The notes: generated by a model from the letters alone, not told the origin. Counted from the stretch's first letter, positions 8,992 to 18,032 are shown. The stretch is DNA of 64,000 nt from Nocardia nova NBRC 15556 (GCF_001613005.1 NZ_BDBN01000030.1:1-64000); one strand, 5' to 3'. Numbers and translations: made by a program.

Positions 8992-9480
8992 GTGCGAACC
9001 TGTTCATCCGTGGGGATCGGACAGCGGATTCGCTGGCAGACACCGGAAGCAGAGCCGGAATCGAACAAGTCTGCGCCGGAGACGGACGCGCCTGTGACAT
9101 GGCAGGACGTGATCGTCGCCCTGGACCGCCTCGCGCCTGAAATCGCGGCGACCTGCCGCGCGCGGCAGGTCCCGTCCCTCGAGCGATCATTGCTGACCGG
9201 ACGAGGGTGGCTCCTCGACTTCTATCCCGGTGCGCGCCTGCAGTTGCGGATCGATTGGACCGGCGGCTGGGCATTCATGCACCGCCCCGTCCCTCAACCC
9301 GGCGCGTACCGGGCCCTTCCCGGGCATGGAGCGAAGAGGATCTCCAAGAACGATGCTCGTCTCCATTGGGAGAGCCGAGTCGCCAGAGATCCCGCCGCCC
9401 GTTCGGATTTCACAGAAGCCGCTCTTCGGGAAAGCTTCCGGAACCAGATCGCGCGCCTGTCGCCGGCGCGAACCCACTGA
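8992..9480 (+). CDS. Hypothetical protein
   Basis: A 162-codon frame begins with GTG eight bases after a good AGGAAGG site. The protein is mixed alpha/beta with a central segment (WLLDFYPGARLQLRIDW) suggesting beta strands, and no known domain. The first 40 residues have poor composition, so the true start may lie later, for instance at the GTG preceding TWQDVIV. It lies between the LuxR gene and a convergent reductase. The antisense frame at 9187-9477 looks less protein-like. Confidence 0.45.
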   Translation: MRTCSSVGIGQRIRWQTPEAEPESNKSAPETDAPVTWQDVIVALDRLAPEIAATCRARQVPSLERSLLTGRGWLLDFYPGARLQLRIDWTGGWAFMHRPVPQPGAYRALPGHGAKRISKNDARLHWESRVARDPAARSDFTEAALRESFRNQIARLSPARTH

Positions 9481-9501
9481 GTAGCTCGCCGGCGAGCCAT
9501 T

Positions 9502-10365
9502 TCATCGCAGTTCTTCGAAGGTTCGCGCGAACGCCAGTGTCCCGTGCCCATCGGCGACCTGGCGGTCGATCAGATTCTTGACCGGCGCGACCATGTCGAG
9601 GGCGACGCCGGCATCGCGGCTGGCGCGCACGATCGCGTCCAGCGCTGCCTTCTGGAAGGCCAGATGTTGCCGATCGGTGGTGTAATCCCCGGATTCGATG
9701 ATCCGTCCGTACTCGGGCAGCGATTGCGACATGGCACTGGCCCATGCGGCGGCGCGATCGGAGAACGCCGCGACCGACTGCCCGGCCGAGGCGACCATGG
9801 CCGCACCATGCAGGAATCCGGTGAACATCGTGTACATCCCGGCCAGCAGGGCGAAGTCGTACAGCGAGGCGAGACCGGCGTCCGCGCCGAAATACTCCGC
9901 GGTGCCGAGCAATTCGAGAGCTTCGCGATGCGCGTCGAATACCGCGCGGGATCCGCTGTAGAGAACCGACGAGCCCGGCCCGCCGATCATCTGCGGGACC
10001 GCCATGATGCCGCCGTCGAGATGGTCGATGCCGTGAGCGGCGGCCCAGCGGCCCAGCTCCCGGGCCTCTTCGGGTGCGGTACTGGTGAGATTGATCAGCT
10101 GCCGCCCCCGTAGCTGTCCGGCAACCGGGTCCAGCGTGGCATGGACGGAGGCGTGGTCGAGCAGCACGGTCACGATGACATCGCTCGCCCGCACCGCGTC
10201 GATGATCGAGGATGCGCGGGTGGCGCCGGAGGCGATCAGGTCGGCATCCTTGCCCGCGGTCCGGTTCCACACCGTTGTCGGGTGGCCGCCTCGCACGAAC
10301 GCCGCGGCCAGTGCGCGGCCCATCGCGCCGAGCCCGAGAACCGTCACTGTCGTCTGTTCCGCCAT
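9502..10365 (-). CDS. NAD(P)-dependent imine-reductase-like dehydrogenase
   Basis: A 287-residue enzyme of the beta-hydroxyacid dehydrogenase/imine reductase type. The N-terminal Rossmann motif VLGLGAMGRALAAAFVRGG and the NRTAGK turn point to NADP(H). The C-terminal all-helical domain carries SLYDFALLAGMYTMFTGFLH, typical of imine reductases where 6-phosphogluconate-type enzymes have a catalytic Lys-Asn pair. It is divergent from the HxlR regulator at 10509, which probably represses it through the inverted repeat at 10447-10473. The natural substrate is unknown. Confidence 0.85.
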   Translation of the reverse strand: MAEQTTVTVLGLGAMGRALAAAFVRGGHPTTVWNRTAGKDADLIASGATRASSIIDAVRASDVIVTVLLDHASVHATLDPVAGQLRGRQLINLTSTAPEEARELGRWAAAHGIDHLDGGIMAVPQMIGGPGSSVLYSGSRAVFDAHREALELLGTAEYFGADAGLASLYDFALLAGMYTMFTGFLHGAAMVASAGQSVAAFSDRAAAWASAMSQSLPEYGRIIESGDYTTDRQHLAFQKAALDAIVRASRDAGVALDMVAPVKNLIDRQVADGHGTLAFARTFEELR

Positions 10366-10446
10366 TGCGGATCAACTCCTTGGAAACTGGGAAACGTTCT
10401 GGTCAGCGCGCTGGAATCAACCCTGCGGCAAGGCCGTTCATTCGAC

Positions 10447-10473
10447 AAGTACCTACTATTCGGTCGGGTACTT
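10447..10473. promoter_or_regulatory. Probable HxlR operator AAGTACC-N13-GGTACTT
   Basis: Perfect 7-bp arms in the divergent region between the reductase and the HxlR gene, ending 35 bp before the regulator start. Half sites with GTAC and CTAC steps are common for HxlR repressors, so an autoregulatory and reductase-controlling operator is the best reading. Confidence 0.5.
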
Positions 10474-10508
10474 ACCGGCAGGTGTGTGAACAGGTAGCGA
10501 GGGTGCCG

Positions 10509-10859
10509 ATGGGCGCGAAGAGATCCGGACCATACTTCTGCGGCATCGACGCCGCCATGGACGTGCTCGGCGGCAAGTGGAAACCGCTCATACTCTGGGA
10601 GCTGGAAGCGCACGGCGTCCGCCGATTCGGGGAACTCCGCCGGGGGCTGCCCGGTGTCTCGGAGAAGATGCTCATCCAGCATCTGCGCGAACTCGAGGAA
10701 GACGACATCATCGCCCGCAACGTCTTCCCGGAGGTTCCGCCGCGCGTGGAATACGAACTCACCGAACTGGGTTCGGCGCTGAACGCCGCCCTGGAACCGC
10801 TCGGAGCGTGGGGGCGTGCTCGTATCGACCGTATCGGCGCATCGCGAATCCACGGCTGA
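10509..10859 (+). CDS. HxlR family transcriptional regulator
   Basis: A 116-residue winged-helix regulator. The family hallmarks are clear: an early Cys (YFCGIDAAMDVLGGKWKPLILW), then RRFGELRRGLPGVSEKML and the wing RVEYELTELG. Many HxlR members sense electrophiles or oxidants through this N-terminal Cys. ATG 10509 follows GAGGG with five spacer bases; GTG 10503 is the alternative. It probably regulates the divergent reductase. Confidence 0.85.
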   Translation: MGAKRSGPYFCGIDAAMDVLGGKWKPLILWELEAHGVRRFGELRRGLPGVSEKMLIQHLRELEEDDIIARNVFPEVPPRVEYELTELGSALNAALEPLGAWGRARIDRIGASRIHG

Positions 10860-10938
10860 ACGGGCCCTGGTCAGCGACGAGCCGCCGCGCAACGCTGCCG
10901 CCGTGGCGGCGACCGGACCGTGGGTGGCGTCGATCCCG

Positions 10939-11244
10939 CTACTGCGCGTCGTGGTTCTCGGCGGGGGATAGGGGTCGGGCGTACATGTGGCCGTCGCGGA
11001 CGCCGAACTCGATGCGGCAAGGGAAGATCGGGACTTCGTCGCCGGCGCGGTGGTGGTGGGTGACGAGCATCGTCATCGCCCAGTCGCGCAGCGGTACAGG
11101 CAGTGCGATCGTGGTGCCGTCGCGTAGTCGCAGGTGGGGTTCGCCGCGGCCGAGGGGGTCGGCGATGGTGATGCTGACGATGTCGAGGATCAGGCCGGTG
11201 TCGGTCGCGGAGGCGACCACGGGTGGGTCGAGCGCGAGAGCCAT
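10939..11244 (-). CDS. Small hypothetical protein
   Basis: A 101-residue acidic protein with a beta-rich pattern (LILDIVSITIADP, LRLRDGTTIALPVPL) and no recognised domain. No clear ribosome site precedes ATG 11244. It is divergent from the hydrolase at 11422, and the ACTAGT repeat array lies between them, so the two may share control. Confidence 0.5.
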   Translation of the reverse strand: MALALDPPVVASATDTGLILDIVSITIADPLGRGEPHLRLRDGTTIALPVPLRDWAMTMLVTHHHRAGDEVPIFPCRIEFGVRDGHMYARPLSPAENHDAQ

Positions 11245-11355
11245 ATCGGCAACTTAGTCGCGACACCTGTCCGCGATCACGGTGTGCGGCTCGTGTCGGC
11301 GCCGGGTTTTTCCTGGTAGGTCTGCTGAATCCACGACATGGAAAGCGCCCAGGAA

Positions 11356-11415
11356 ACTAGTTTCGAAGAAACTAGTAAGACTAGTTGCAAAGACACTAGT
11401 CTCTGTGACACTATT
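11356..11415. promoter_or_regulatory. Array of four ACTAGT hexamers plus one ACTATT
   Basis: ACTAGT occurs at 11356, 11371, 11380 and 11395, and ACTATT at 11410, giving starts spaced 15, 9, 15 and 15 bp. The first lies inside the 12-bp palindrome GAAACTAGTTTC. The array ends seven bases before the hydrolase start at 11422 and is AT-rich against its surroundings. It looks like a multi-site operator for a cooperative repressor. Confidence 0.55.
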
Positions 11416-11421
11416 CGAGAT

Positions 11422-12315
11422 ATGAACGCTTCGCTCGCCACCGAATTGACCCCCGGTGCCGTCCGCTCCGAGGACGGCACCCGTATCGGCTATCTGCGCG
11501 TCGGACGCGGACCGGCGCTGGTCCTGCTGCACGGCAGCAACCAGTCCGGGCGCAGCCTGACCGGCCTCGCCCTGGCCCTGGCCGACGAATTCACCGTCTA
11601 CCTGCCCGACCGTCGTGGCCGCGGCGCCTCGGGGCCGCATCGGCTCGACCACGGAATTCGCACGGAGGTCGCCGATCTCGCCGCCGTCGTGCAGGAATCC
11701 GGCGCCGACATGGTCTTCGGCATCAGCTCCAGTGGCCTGATCGTCCTGGAGGCGGCCCGCACTCTGCCGCAGATCCGCAAGATCGCCCTCTATGAGCCCG
11801 CCCTGCTACGCGCCGACGAGACCCGCTACACCGACTGGCTGCCCCGCTTCGACCGGGAAATGGCCGCCGGTAAGGTCGGCGCGGCCCTGATCACCTGCAT
11901 GTACGGCTTCGATCTGGCCCCCGCGGCGATGCGTGTCATGCCCCGCGGACTGCTCGCCGCCCTCACCGACAAGGCCATGTCCGCCGAGGACAAGAAATCC
12001 GGCCCCGGCGACGTGACCATGCGCGCGCTCGCCCCCACTCTGCGCTGGGATTGCGTCATTCTGGGCCAAATGGCAGGCAGCCTAACCACTTTCGCGAACA
12101 TCGACCAGGACGTGCTGTTGATGTCCGGTACGAAGAAGGGCCCGCGCTTCCTCATGCCCGCCCTCGACGACCTCGCCGCCACCCTCCCGCACAACCGGCG
12201 CGTGACGCTGCCCGGCCTGGACCACGGCTCACCCGCCGACCCCAGCCAGACCAACGGCGGCGGCAACCCCACCGCCGTCGCCCCCTCTCTCCGCGAGTTC
12301 TTCGCCCAACCATGA
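11422..12315 (+). CDS. Alpha/beta hydrolase
   Basis: A 297-residue hydrolase. The oxyanion-hole region reads LVLLHGSNQSG, the strand-4 stretch LPDRRGRGASGP is typical, and the nucleophile elbow is FGISSSGLIVLEAA. That gives GxSxS in place of the usual GxSxG, a small deviation. The catalytic His is probably in LPGLDHGSP. I start at ATG 11422 because the open frame upstream reads through the ACTAGT array, which is regulatory rather than coding. Substrate unknown. Confidence 0.8.
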   Translation: MNASLATELTPGAVRSEDGTRIGYLRVGRGPALVLLHGSNQSGRSLTGLALALADEFTVYLPDRRGRGASGPHRLDHGIRTEVADLAAVVQESGADMVFGISSSGLIVLEAARTLPQIRKIALYEPALLRADETRYTDWLPRFDREMAAGKVGAALITCMYGFDLAPAAMRVMPRGLLAALTDKAMSAEDKKSGPGDVTMRALAPTLRWDCVILGQMAGSLTTFANIDQDVLLMSGTKKGPRFLMPALDDLAATLPHNRRVTLPGLDHGSPADPSQTNGGGNPTAVAPSLREFFAQP

Positions 12316-12421
12316 CAACCGGCCCCCACGCCCTCGAAAGCGCAACGGACCGAGAACCTTTCGGCTCGCAGAGCGCTACTTCATTCGGAGATCGGGGGAG
12401 TGTGGGATTGCCGGTTCCGTC

Positions 12422-13090
12422 TCACTTCGGTGGTGAGGGCGCGTCGTTCCGGTTTCGGCCGGTCGGTGCGCTCAGTAGGGCGAACACCGCGTCGAGCTGG
12501 TCGCGGGCTCGGTCGATTTCGGCTGCGCGGCCGGCGATGTGGTGCAGCAGTGTGCGCTGAAAGATCCCGTCGATGGTGACGTAGACGGTGGCGGGCGTCA
12601 GCGCCGGTTCCGTGCCGGAAAGTTCGCAGTAGCGTGAGACGACCCGCCAGATCATCTCCTCCCGGCGGGCCTCGATGTCGAGGACGTCGGCGCGGAACGA
12701 GTCGTCGAACAGGCTCTGGTTGCGCAGGTCGTACCAGAGCCGGTGTATCGCCGCGTCGGCCTGGAGGGTCCCGAAGAAGGTCGCGGCGAACTCGGTACGC
12801 AGCTGCTCGGCACTCTCGGCCGCCGCGCAGACCTCGTCGTAGCGGGTGACGCAGACGGCCTCGTATTGGCGTACGGCGTGGGCGATCAGGTCGAGTTTGT
12901 CGGTGAAGTAGTAGTGGAGTACGCCGTGCGAGTACTCGGAGTTCTGTGCAATCTCGCGCAGGCTCGTGCGCGCGTAACCGAGTTCGGCCAGCGTGTGCAG
13001 AGTGGCCCTGGCCAGCTCGTTGCGCCGCGCCTGGAACTTGTCGCGGGCGCGTTCTTCCACGCGGGCTTTGGGGTCGGCGACCTGCGTCAC
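12422..13090 (-). CDS. TetR family transcriptional regulator
   Basis: A 222-residue repressor. The N-terminal HTH reads TSLREIAQNSEYSHGVLHYY followed by FTDK, with a helical ligand-binding domain after it. GTG 13090 is preceded by AGGA at six bases. The frame is open further upstream but that part crosses three operator repeats and is not coding. It is divergent from the SDR-ligase operon beginning at 13318 and almost certainly controls it, and itself, through the sites at 13156-13215. The inducer may be an acyl-CoA or related pathway intermediate (inference). Confidence 0.88.
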   Translation of the reverse strand: MTQVADPKARVEERARDKFQARRNELARATLHTLAELGYARTSLREIAQNSEYSHGVLHYYFTDKLDLIAHAVRQYEAVCVTRYDEVCAAAESAEQLRTEFAATFFGTLQADAAIHRLWYDLRNQSLFDDSFRADVLDIEARREEMIWRVVSRYCELSGTEPALTPATVYVTIDGIFQRTLLHHIAGRAAEIDRARDQLDAVFALLSAPTGRNRNDAPSPPK

Positions 13091-13155
13091 GTTGAGTCCT
13101 GTCCGGGTCACGTCATATCTGTCCTGTGAGTGTAGCGGTGCCCGTGCGGCGTCCT

Positions 13156-13215
13156 TTTGACGAGTGTCCAAGGAAGTCTTGACGTCTGTCAAGAAAAGTC
13201 TTGACGAGTGTCAAG
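13156..13215. promoter_or_regulatory. Three tandem operators of type CTTGAC-N4-GTCAAG, 22-bp period
   Basis: Two perfect copies lie at 13178-13193 and 13200-13215; a degenerate copy (TTTGAC-GAGT-GTCCAA) lies at 13156-13171. The starts are 22 bp apart each time, about two helical turns, so bound dimers would sit on one face of the DNA. They lie between the divergent TetR and SDR genes. Confidence 0.75.
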
Positions 13216-13317
13216 ATTTCTGTTTACTGTGGCCTGCGACACATCGACTGATGACTGTCTCCCACATCACGCTCGCAAGTTCGCGACGCTTGCGGATCTC
13301 GACGAAGAGGTATCGAT

Positions 13318-14121
13318 ATGACGAGCTACAACCTGGCCGGACGCACCGCACTGGTGACCGGCGGGGCACAGGGCCTGGGGGCCGGCATGGCTCGAGCGCT
13401 CGCGGCGGCGGGCGCCTCGGTGGCGATCGGCGACATCGACGTCGAGGGCGGCCGGCAAGCCGTCGAGGCGCTGCGGAAGGCAGGGGCGAAAGCCGAATTC
13501 ATCGCGTTCGACGTCACCGACGACGCCGCGTGGGAGGCCGCGACCACCACCACGGTGCAGGCGCTGGGCGGACTGGACATCGTCGTGAACAACGCGGGCG
13601 TCGAGGTCACGAACCTGCTGGTCGATCTCGACCCCGTAGCGACATCGAAGATGATGGAGATCAACCTGCTGGGCACCGCGCTCGGTATCAAGCACGCCTT
13701 TCGCGCCATGCGCCCCGGCGGTGTGGCGGGCAACGGGGGAGCGGTGGTCAACATCGCGTCGGTGGCGGCGACGATCGCGTTCCCGGGCATCAGCATGTAC
13801 TCGGCGACCAAATCCGGCATCGACCGCCTCACCAGGGTCGCCGCGGCCGAATCCGGCAAACTCGGCTACGGGGTGCGGGTCAACTGCATCTACCCGGCGC
13901 TGACCCCGACCGCCATGGGCAACAAACTCGCCGTCGACTGCGCCGAACTCGGGCTCTTCCCCTCTCCCGAGGCCGCCGCGCAAGCCGTCGCCGAGCTGAC
14001 GCCGCTCGGCCGCCTCGGCCAGGTCGACGATATGGCCGACGCCGTCGTATTCCTCGTCTCGGACGCGGCGAAATTCATCACCGGAGCGGGCCTCCCCGTC
14101 GACGGAGGCATGGGGATGTAG
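13318..14121 (+). CDS. Short-chain dehydrogenase/reductase
   Basis: A 267-residue classical SDR. It has the cofactor motif TGGAQGLGAG (residues about 12-21), NNAG for the structural turn, and catalytic Ser-Tyr-Lys in NIASVAATIAFPGISMYSAT ending at the YSATK lysine. The Asp after strand 2 (GDIDVEGG) favours NAD(H). It is first in a three-gene operon with a saccharopine-dehydrogenase-like protein and an acyl-CoA ligase, so it probably oxidises a hydroxyl on a lipid or alicyclic intermediate (inference). Confidence 0.88.
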   Translation: MTSYNLAGRTALVTGGAQGLGAGMARALAAAGASVAIGDIDVEGGRQAVEALRKAGAKAEFIAFDVTDDAAWEAATTTTVQALGGLDIVVNNAGVEVTNLLVDLDPVATSKMMEINLLGTALGIKHAFRAMRPGGVAGNGGAVVNIASVAATIAFPGISMYSATKSGIDRLTRVAAAESGKLGYGVRVNCIYPALTPTAMGNKLAVDCAELGLFPSPEAAAQAVAELTPLGRLGQVDDMADAVVFLVSDAAKFITGAGLPVDGGMGM

Positions 14122-14184
14122 CCCGGATCTTCGACCGTCGCAACAGCTTTCACCGACACCCCCCACCTTCAGAGGAGTCCAGCC

Positions 14185-15312
14185 ATGCCCACCGACAAGC
14201 GCGTCGTCGTCTACGGTGCCTCCGGTTACACCGGTCGTCTTATCTGTGAGTATTTGCGCGAGTACAACATTCCGTTCCTCGCCGCCGGTCGCGACCACGG
14301 TCGCGTCAAGGCCGCCGTCGAGGCCGTGCCGGGCATCGACACCGTCGACCACGAGATCGTCGAGGTCGAGCACACCACCGCTGCACTGGCCGAGGCATTC
14401 CGAGGCGCGGATGTCGTGCTCAACACCGTCGGTCCCTTCGCTCGCTACGGCCACGAAGCAGTGCAAGCCTGCCTGGAGATCGGCGCCCACTACACCGACA
14501 CCAACGGTGAGCAGAACTGGATGATCGACGCGCAAGACCGGTACAGCGCCGACTTCGCCTCGCGCGGACTGCTTCTCACGCCCGGCTTGGCGCAGATGTA
14601 CTCGATCGGTGAGATCGCCGCGAACATCTGCCTGGAGAATCCCGGCCTCGACACCCTCGACATCCAGGTGTTCTGGAAGGGCCATCCCACCGTGGCCTCG
14701 ACCAACACCATCCTCACCAACGCGGCCTTCGCCAAGGCGTACTACCTGGAACAGAACGAGTACGTCGAATGGCCTCCCGAGGAGGGGCTCTACACCGTCA
14801 GCGTGCCGGGACAGCACGAACTCGGCCTGGCGCTGCCCTGGGGCGGCACCTCACACCCGGTGTGGTTCAAGAACGATCCACGCGTCGCCAACGCCCGCGC
14901 GCTGGGTGGGGTGTTCAATCGTCCACTGATGCAGGGTGTTCCGGTGTTGGTGGCCGCGGCGTTGCAGCAGATGGAAGGTAAGTCGGAGGAGGAGAAGTAC
15001 CGGATCATCGACGAGCAGTCGGCAGCGATTCGCAGCGAGATGCCGCCGCGGGAGAACCCCCGGATCAACACCTCTTTGGACTCGGTGTACGCCTCCGGTC
15101 CGCTCGGGCGCGCACACTGCGTGATCCACGGCAACTGCAACTACAAGCAGACGGCCCTGCTCAACGCGCACGCCGCCGCCGAACTGCTGCAGGGCCCACC
15201 GCGGCGCGTCGGATTCGCTTCCAGCTGCCAGGCTTTCGGGCACCGGGAACTGCTCGGGACGCTACGCGCGTTCGGGCTCGTGCTCGATCCCATCGTCAGC
15301 GTGCACCGCTGA
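14185..15312 (+). CDS. Saccharopine dehydrogenase-like protein (DUF5938-like)
   Basis: A 375-residue protein. The N-terminal Rossmann motif VVVYGASGYTGRLICEYL and the stretch VVLNTVGPFARYGHEAVQAC are shared with saccharopine-dehydrogenase-like and trans-acting enoyl-reductase proteins. The remainder resembles DUF5938 proteins. AGAGGAG upstream supports ATG 14185. Its position between an SDR and an acyl-CoA ligase suggests a reductase in the same degradative or biosynthetic route. No true lysine-pathway role is implied. Confidence 0.8.
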   Translation: MPTDKRVVVYGASGYTGRLICEYLREYNIPFLAAGRDHGRVKAAVEAVPGIDTVDHEIVEVEHTTAALAEAFRGADVVLNTVGPFARYGHEAVQACLEIGAHYTDTNGEQNWMIDAQDRYSADFASRGLLLTPGLAQMYSIGEIAANICLENPGLDTLDIQVFWKGHPTVASTNTILTNAAFAKAYYLEQNEYVEWPPEEGLYTVSVPGQHELGLALPWGGTSHPVWFKNDPRVANARALGGVFNRPLMQGVPVLVAAALQQMEGKSEEEKYRIIDEQSAAIRSEMPPRENPRINTSLDSVYASGPLGRAHCVIHGNCNYKQTALLNAHAAAELLQGPPRRVGFASSCQAFGHRELLGTLRAFGLVLDPIVSVHR

Positions 15313-15320
15313 GGTCCACG

Positions 15321-16865
15321 ATGCGTCTCGCAGATTATCTCGACAAAGGTGCGTCGCTCGGTCGTGGGGAACCCTGCCTCACGACCGGCGGCGTGACCGC
15401 CAGCTACGGCGAGGTCCAGGATCGATCCGTCCGCATCGCGGGTGCGCTGCAGCACACCGGGATCGAGGCGGGCGACCGGGTGGCGGTGCTGTCGGCCAAC
15501 GACCCCCTCGCACTCACCTGCGTATTCGGCATATCGCGGGCGGGCGCGGTGTGGTGCCCGGTCAATCCCCGCAACGAGGCCGACGAGAACCGCCAGCTGT
15601 TCGACCTGTTCGGATGCCGGCTGCTGTTCTTCCAGGAGAAGTTCGCCGGGCTCGTCGACCGGATCCGCGGCCACCTGCCCCGCCTGGAATGGCTCGTCTG
15701 TCTCGACGGCGAATTCGAGTGGGCGATGCGCTACGACGACTGGCTCGCCGAGCATCTCGCGCAACCCGACGAGACGCGCCGGCCGGAGGGCGGCCTGTGC
15801 ATGCTGGCCGGCACCGGTGGCACCACGGGGCGGCCGAAGGGTGTGCGGCTCACCGAGGACAACATGATGACCTCGACGGCGCTGACGTTGATGAGCTACC
15901 CGTTCGGCGACCGGCCGCGCTACCTCGCGCTCGCGCCGTTGACGCATTCCGCCGGCGTGCTGACCTTTCCGATCCTGAGCCTCGGCGGCGAAGTCGTGAT
16001 CATGCCGGCGCCCGACATCGGCGAATTCCTCGCGTCGATCGAGCGGCATCGCATTACCCACGCCTTCCTCCCGCCGACCGTTGTCTACGGCGTCCTCGAC
16101 CATCCCGACCTCGACAGCCGCGACCTCGGATCACTGCGCTGCCTGTGGTACGGCGCGGCTCCCATGTCGCCGACCCGGCTCGAAGAGGCCCTGCATCGGA
16201 TCGGACCCGTTCTCGGTCAGCTGTTCGGGCAGACCGAGGCCCCGAACATGATCGCCACGCTGGCACCGGCCGACCACTTCCGCCCGGACGGATCGGTGGC
16301 GACCGAGCGTCTCACGTCGGCGGGCCGGCCGACGCCGTTGACCACCGTCGCCATCATGGACGCGGTGGGCACACTGCTTCCGCGCGGAGAGCGCGGCGAG
16401 ATCGTCGTCCGCGGACCGCTGGTGATGGACGGCTATCACGAAAACCCCACGGCGACAGCGGAGGTCAGCGCCTTCGGATGGCATCACACGGGTGATATCG
16501 GTTATCTGGACGACGACGGCTTCCTGTTCGTGGTCGACCGTGCGAAGGACATGATCATCACCGGCGGGTTCAACGTCTATTCGGCGGAAGTGGAGCAGGC
16601 CCTGTCGGCACATCCCGCGGTCAAGGATTCGGCGGTGGTCGGCCTCCCCGATGCCAAGTGGGGCGAACGCGTCACCGCCGCAATCGAACTCCGCGCCGGC
16701 CACGACACCGCAGGCGACGACATCATCGCCTTCGTCAAGCAACGGATCGGAAGTGTGAAGGCGCCCAAGGACATCGAGATCTGGAATGAGCTGCCTCGCT
16801 CGAAGGTGGGCAAGATCCTCAAGAACGAGGTCCGGGCGAAGATGTTGGACATGCGGACGACGTGA
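15321..16865 (+). CDS. AMP-dependent acyl-CoA synthetase
   Basis: A 514-residue adenylate-forming ligase. The P-loop-like A3 motif reads LAGTGGTTGRPKGVRLT, the adenine and gate motifs YGAAPMSP and GQTEAP follow, and the C-terminal hinge and lysine region is WHHTGDIGYLDDDG then PRSKVGKILKNEVR with the adenylating Lys. It activates a carboxylic acid as an acyl-adenylate, then a CoA thioester. It follows the dehydrogenase-like gene by eight bases, completing the TetR-controlled operon. The substrate is likely a fatty or aromatic acid. Confidence 0.9.
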   Translation: MRLADYLDKGASLGRGEPCLTTGGVTASYGEVQDRSVRIAGALQHTGIEAGDRVAVLSANDPLALTCVFGISRAGAVWCPVNPRNEADENRQLFDLFGCRLLFFQEKFAGLVDRIRGHLPRLEWLVCLDGEFEWAMRYDDWLAEHLAQPDETRRPEGGLCMLAGTGGTTGRPKGVRLTEDNMMTSTALTLMSYPFGDRPRYLALAPLTHSAGVLTFPILSLGGEVVIMPAPDIGEFLASIERHRITHAFLPPTVVYGVLDHPDLDSRDLGSLRCLWYGAAPMSPTRLEEALHRIGPVLGQLFGQTEAPNMIATLAPADHFRPDGSVATERLTSAGRPTPLTTVAIMDAVGTLLPRGERGEIVVRGPLVMDGYHENPTATAEVSAFGWHHTGDIGYLDDDGFLFVVDRAKDMIITGGFNVYSAEVEQALSAHPAVKDSAVVGLPDAKWGERVTAAIELRAGHDTAGDDIIAFVKQRIGSVKAPKDIEIWNELPRSKVGKILKNEVRAKMLDMRTT

Positions 16866-16878
16866 GCCCCGACGAGTG

Positions 16879-17034
16879 CCGGATCCAAAACATCATGTGG
16901 CCGGAGTCGTTGGGGGAGGCCTTATCGCGCCGTTCGGTCCGGTCGAGGTGGAATCCGAGCCTACGGGCGACGGCGGCGCTGCGAGTGTTGGCTGCGTCGC
17001 AGTGGATTTCGACCCGATCGATGCCGGGAAGGCT
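16879..17034 (-). pseudogene. GNAT acetyltransferase C-terminal remnant
   Basis: On the minus strand the translation contains LPGIDRVEIHCDAANTRSAA followed by VARRLGF and a Thr/Arg-rich end, the classic C-terminal half of RimJ/RimL-type GNAT acetyltransferases. No matching N-terminal half lies upstream in the same frame; a possible frameshift occurs near 17035 where another frame reads like the preceding helix. It is a truncated relic. Confidence 0.6.
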
Positions 17035-17339
17035 CGACTCGGCGCGGCGGCGTGACCCCGGGCGCCAAGGCCGCCGAACGTTCAGCACTCATCGCACGAT
17101 GGTGGCCACGGATTCCGTGGCGTGCAAGCCGATATTTTGGAGCGTCGAGGTCGGCTGGTACCGGCTGTGGGAATCGTTGCCGGGTGTGGTCTCGGGCTCA
17201 TAGTCTGCTATCTGCGGAGGGAGATTTTCACGAAAACAACTCCGACGGTTCTATTGCCTCGTGTGGAGACCCCGTGGTGCACAGTGGAGGCGCTACCGTC
17301 TTGCGGTACCGCTGGGGCAGGCGAGGGAAGGTGGATCGG

Positions 17340-17825
17340 ATGGGCGGGGTGCGGGATCTGCTGTATGCGGCGAAACGCCGGATGTATCGGGGTGACCGGC
17401 CGGGGAGATTGGCCCGGGTATTGAATCGGGCCTCGGAGTGGATGTATTCGGCGGGCGTGTTGTCCCCTGGCTACGCCATGACTTTGGAAGTGTCCGGTCG
17501 GCGTACCGGGCGTCCGGTGCGGCTTCCGATCGCGGTCGCGGAGTACGAGGGGCAGCGGTACCTGGTGTCGATGCTGGGCGCGGAGGCGGGGTGGGTGCGC
17601 AATGTTCGTGCGGCGCACGGTCGTGCGTTCCTGCTCCGGCGCGGTCGTGAGGAGGTGCGGCTCACCGAGGTGGAGGTGGGGGAGCGGGCGCCGATTCTGC
17701 GCCGTTACCTTGCTGTGGCGCCCGGTGCGCGTCCGCACTTTCCGATCGATCGCACCGCCCCGCTCGGTGAGTTCGAGCAGATCGCGGACCGGTATCCGGT
17801 CTTCCGAATCGAACCCGCACGCTAG
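17340..17825 (+). CDS. Deazaflavin-dependent nitroreductase family protein
   Basis: A 161-residue split-beta-barrel protein of the F420H2-dependent reductase (Ddn/DUF385) type. The family pattern SGRRTGRPVRLP, then YLVSMLGAEAGWVRNVRAAH, is visible; these residues contact the F420 phosphates in known members. ATG 17340 follows GGGAAGG by eight bases. This family is abundant in mycobacteria and Nocardia and reduces quinones, nitroimidazoles or biliverdin-like substrates. Monocistronic; substrate unknown. Confidence 0.85.
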   Translation: MGGVRDLLYAAKRRMYRGDRPGRLARVLNRASEWMYSAGVLSPGYAMTLEVSGRRTGRPVRLPIAVAEYEGQRYLVSMLGAEAGWVRNVRAAHGRAFLLRRGREEVRLTEVEVGERAPILRRYLAVAPGARPHFPIDRTAPLGEFEQIADRYPVFRIEPAR

Positions 17826-18032
17826 CTTCGGTTGGGTGCGAAGTTCTCCCGGCCCCTCGGCATCCGGCGCGACTTCCTCGTCGACCGCGACGCCGCTGTG
17901 GCCGATCCGTCCGTGAGCTTGCTGTCGGGATTTTCGACTGCAGGTACATCGCGCACATGAATCGACGGGTTCGGCCTGGCCACCGTCTGGCGTAGTGTCG
18001 AAACCACGGTTACGCCGAGTGAGAGACGGTTG

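Noticed and set aside
11338..11421. N-terminal extension of the hydrolase
   Set aside because: The codons come from the ACTAGT repeat array; ATG 11422 fits the family N-terminus.
13091..13192. N-terminal extension of the TetR gene
   Set aside because: It reads through operator repeats, lacks TetR-like sequence and has no ribosome site, whereas GTG 13090 has one.
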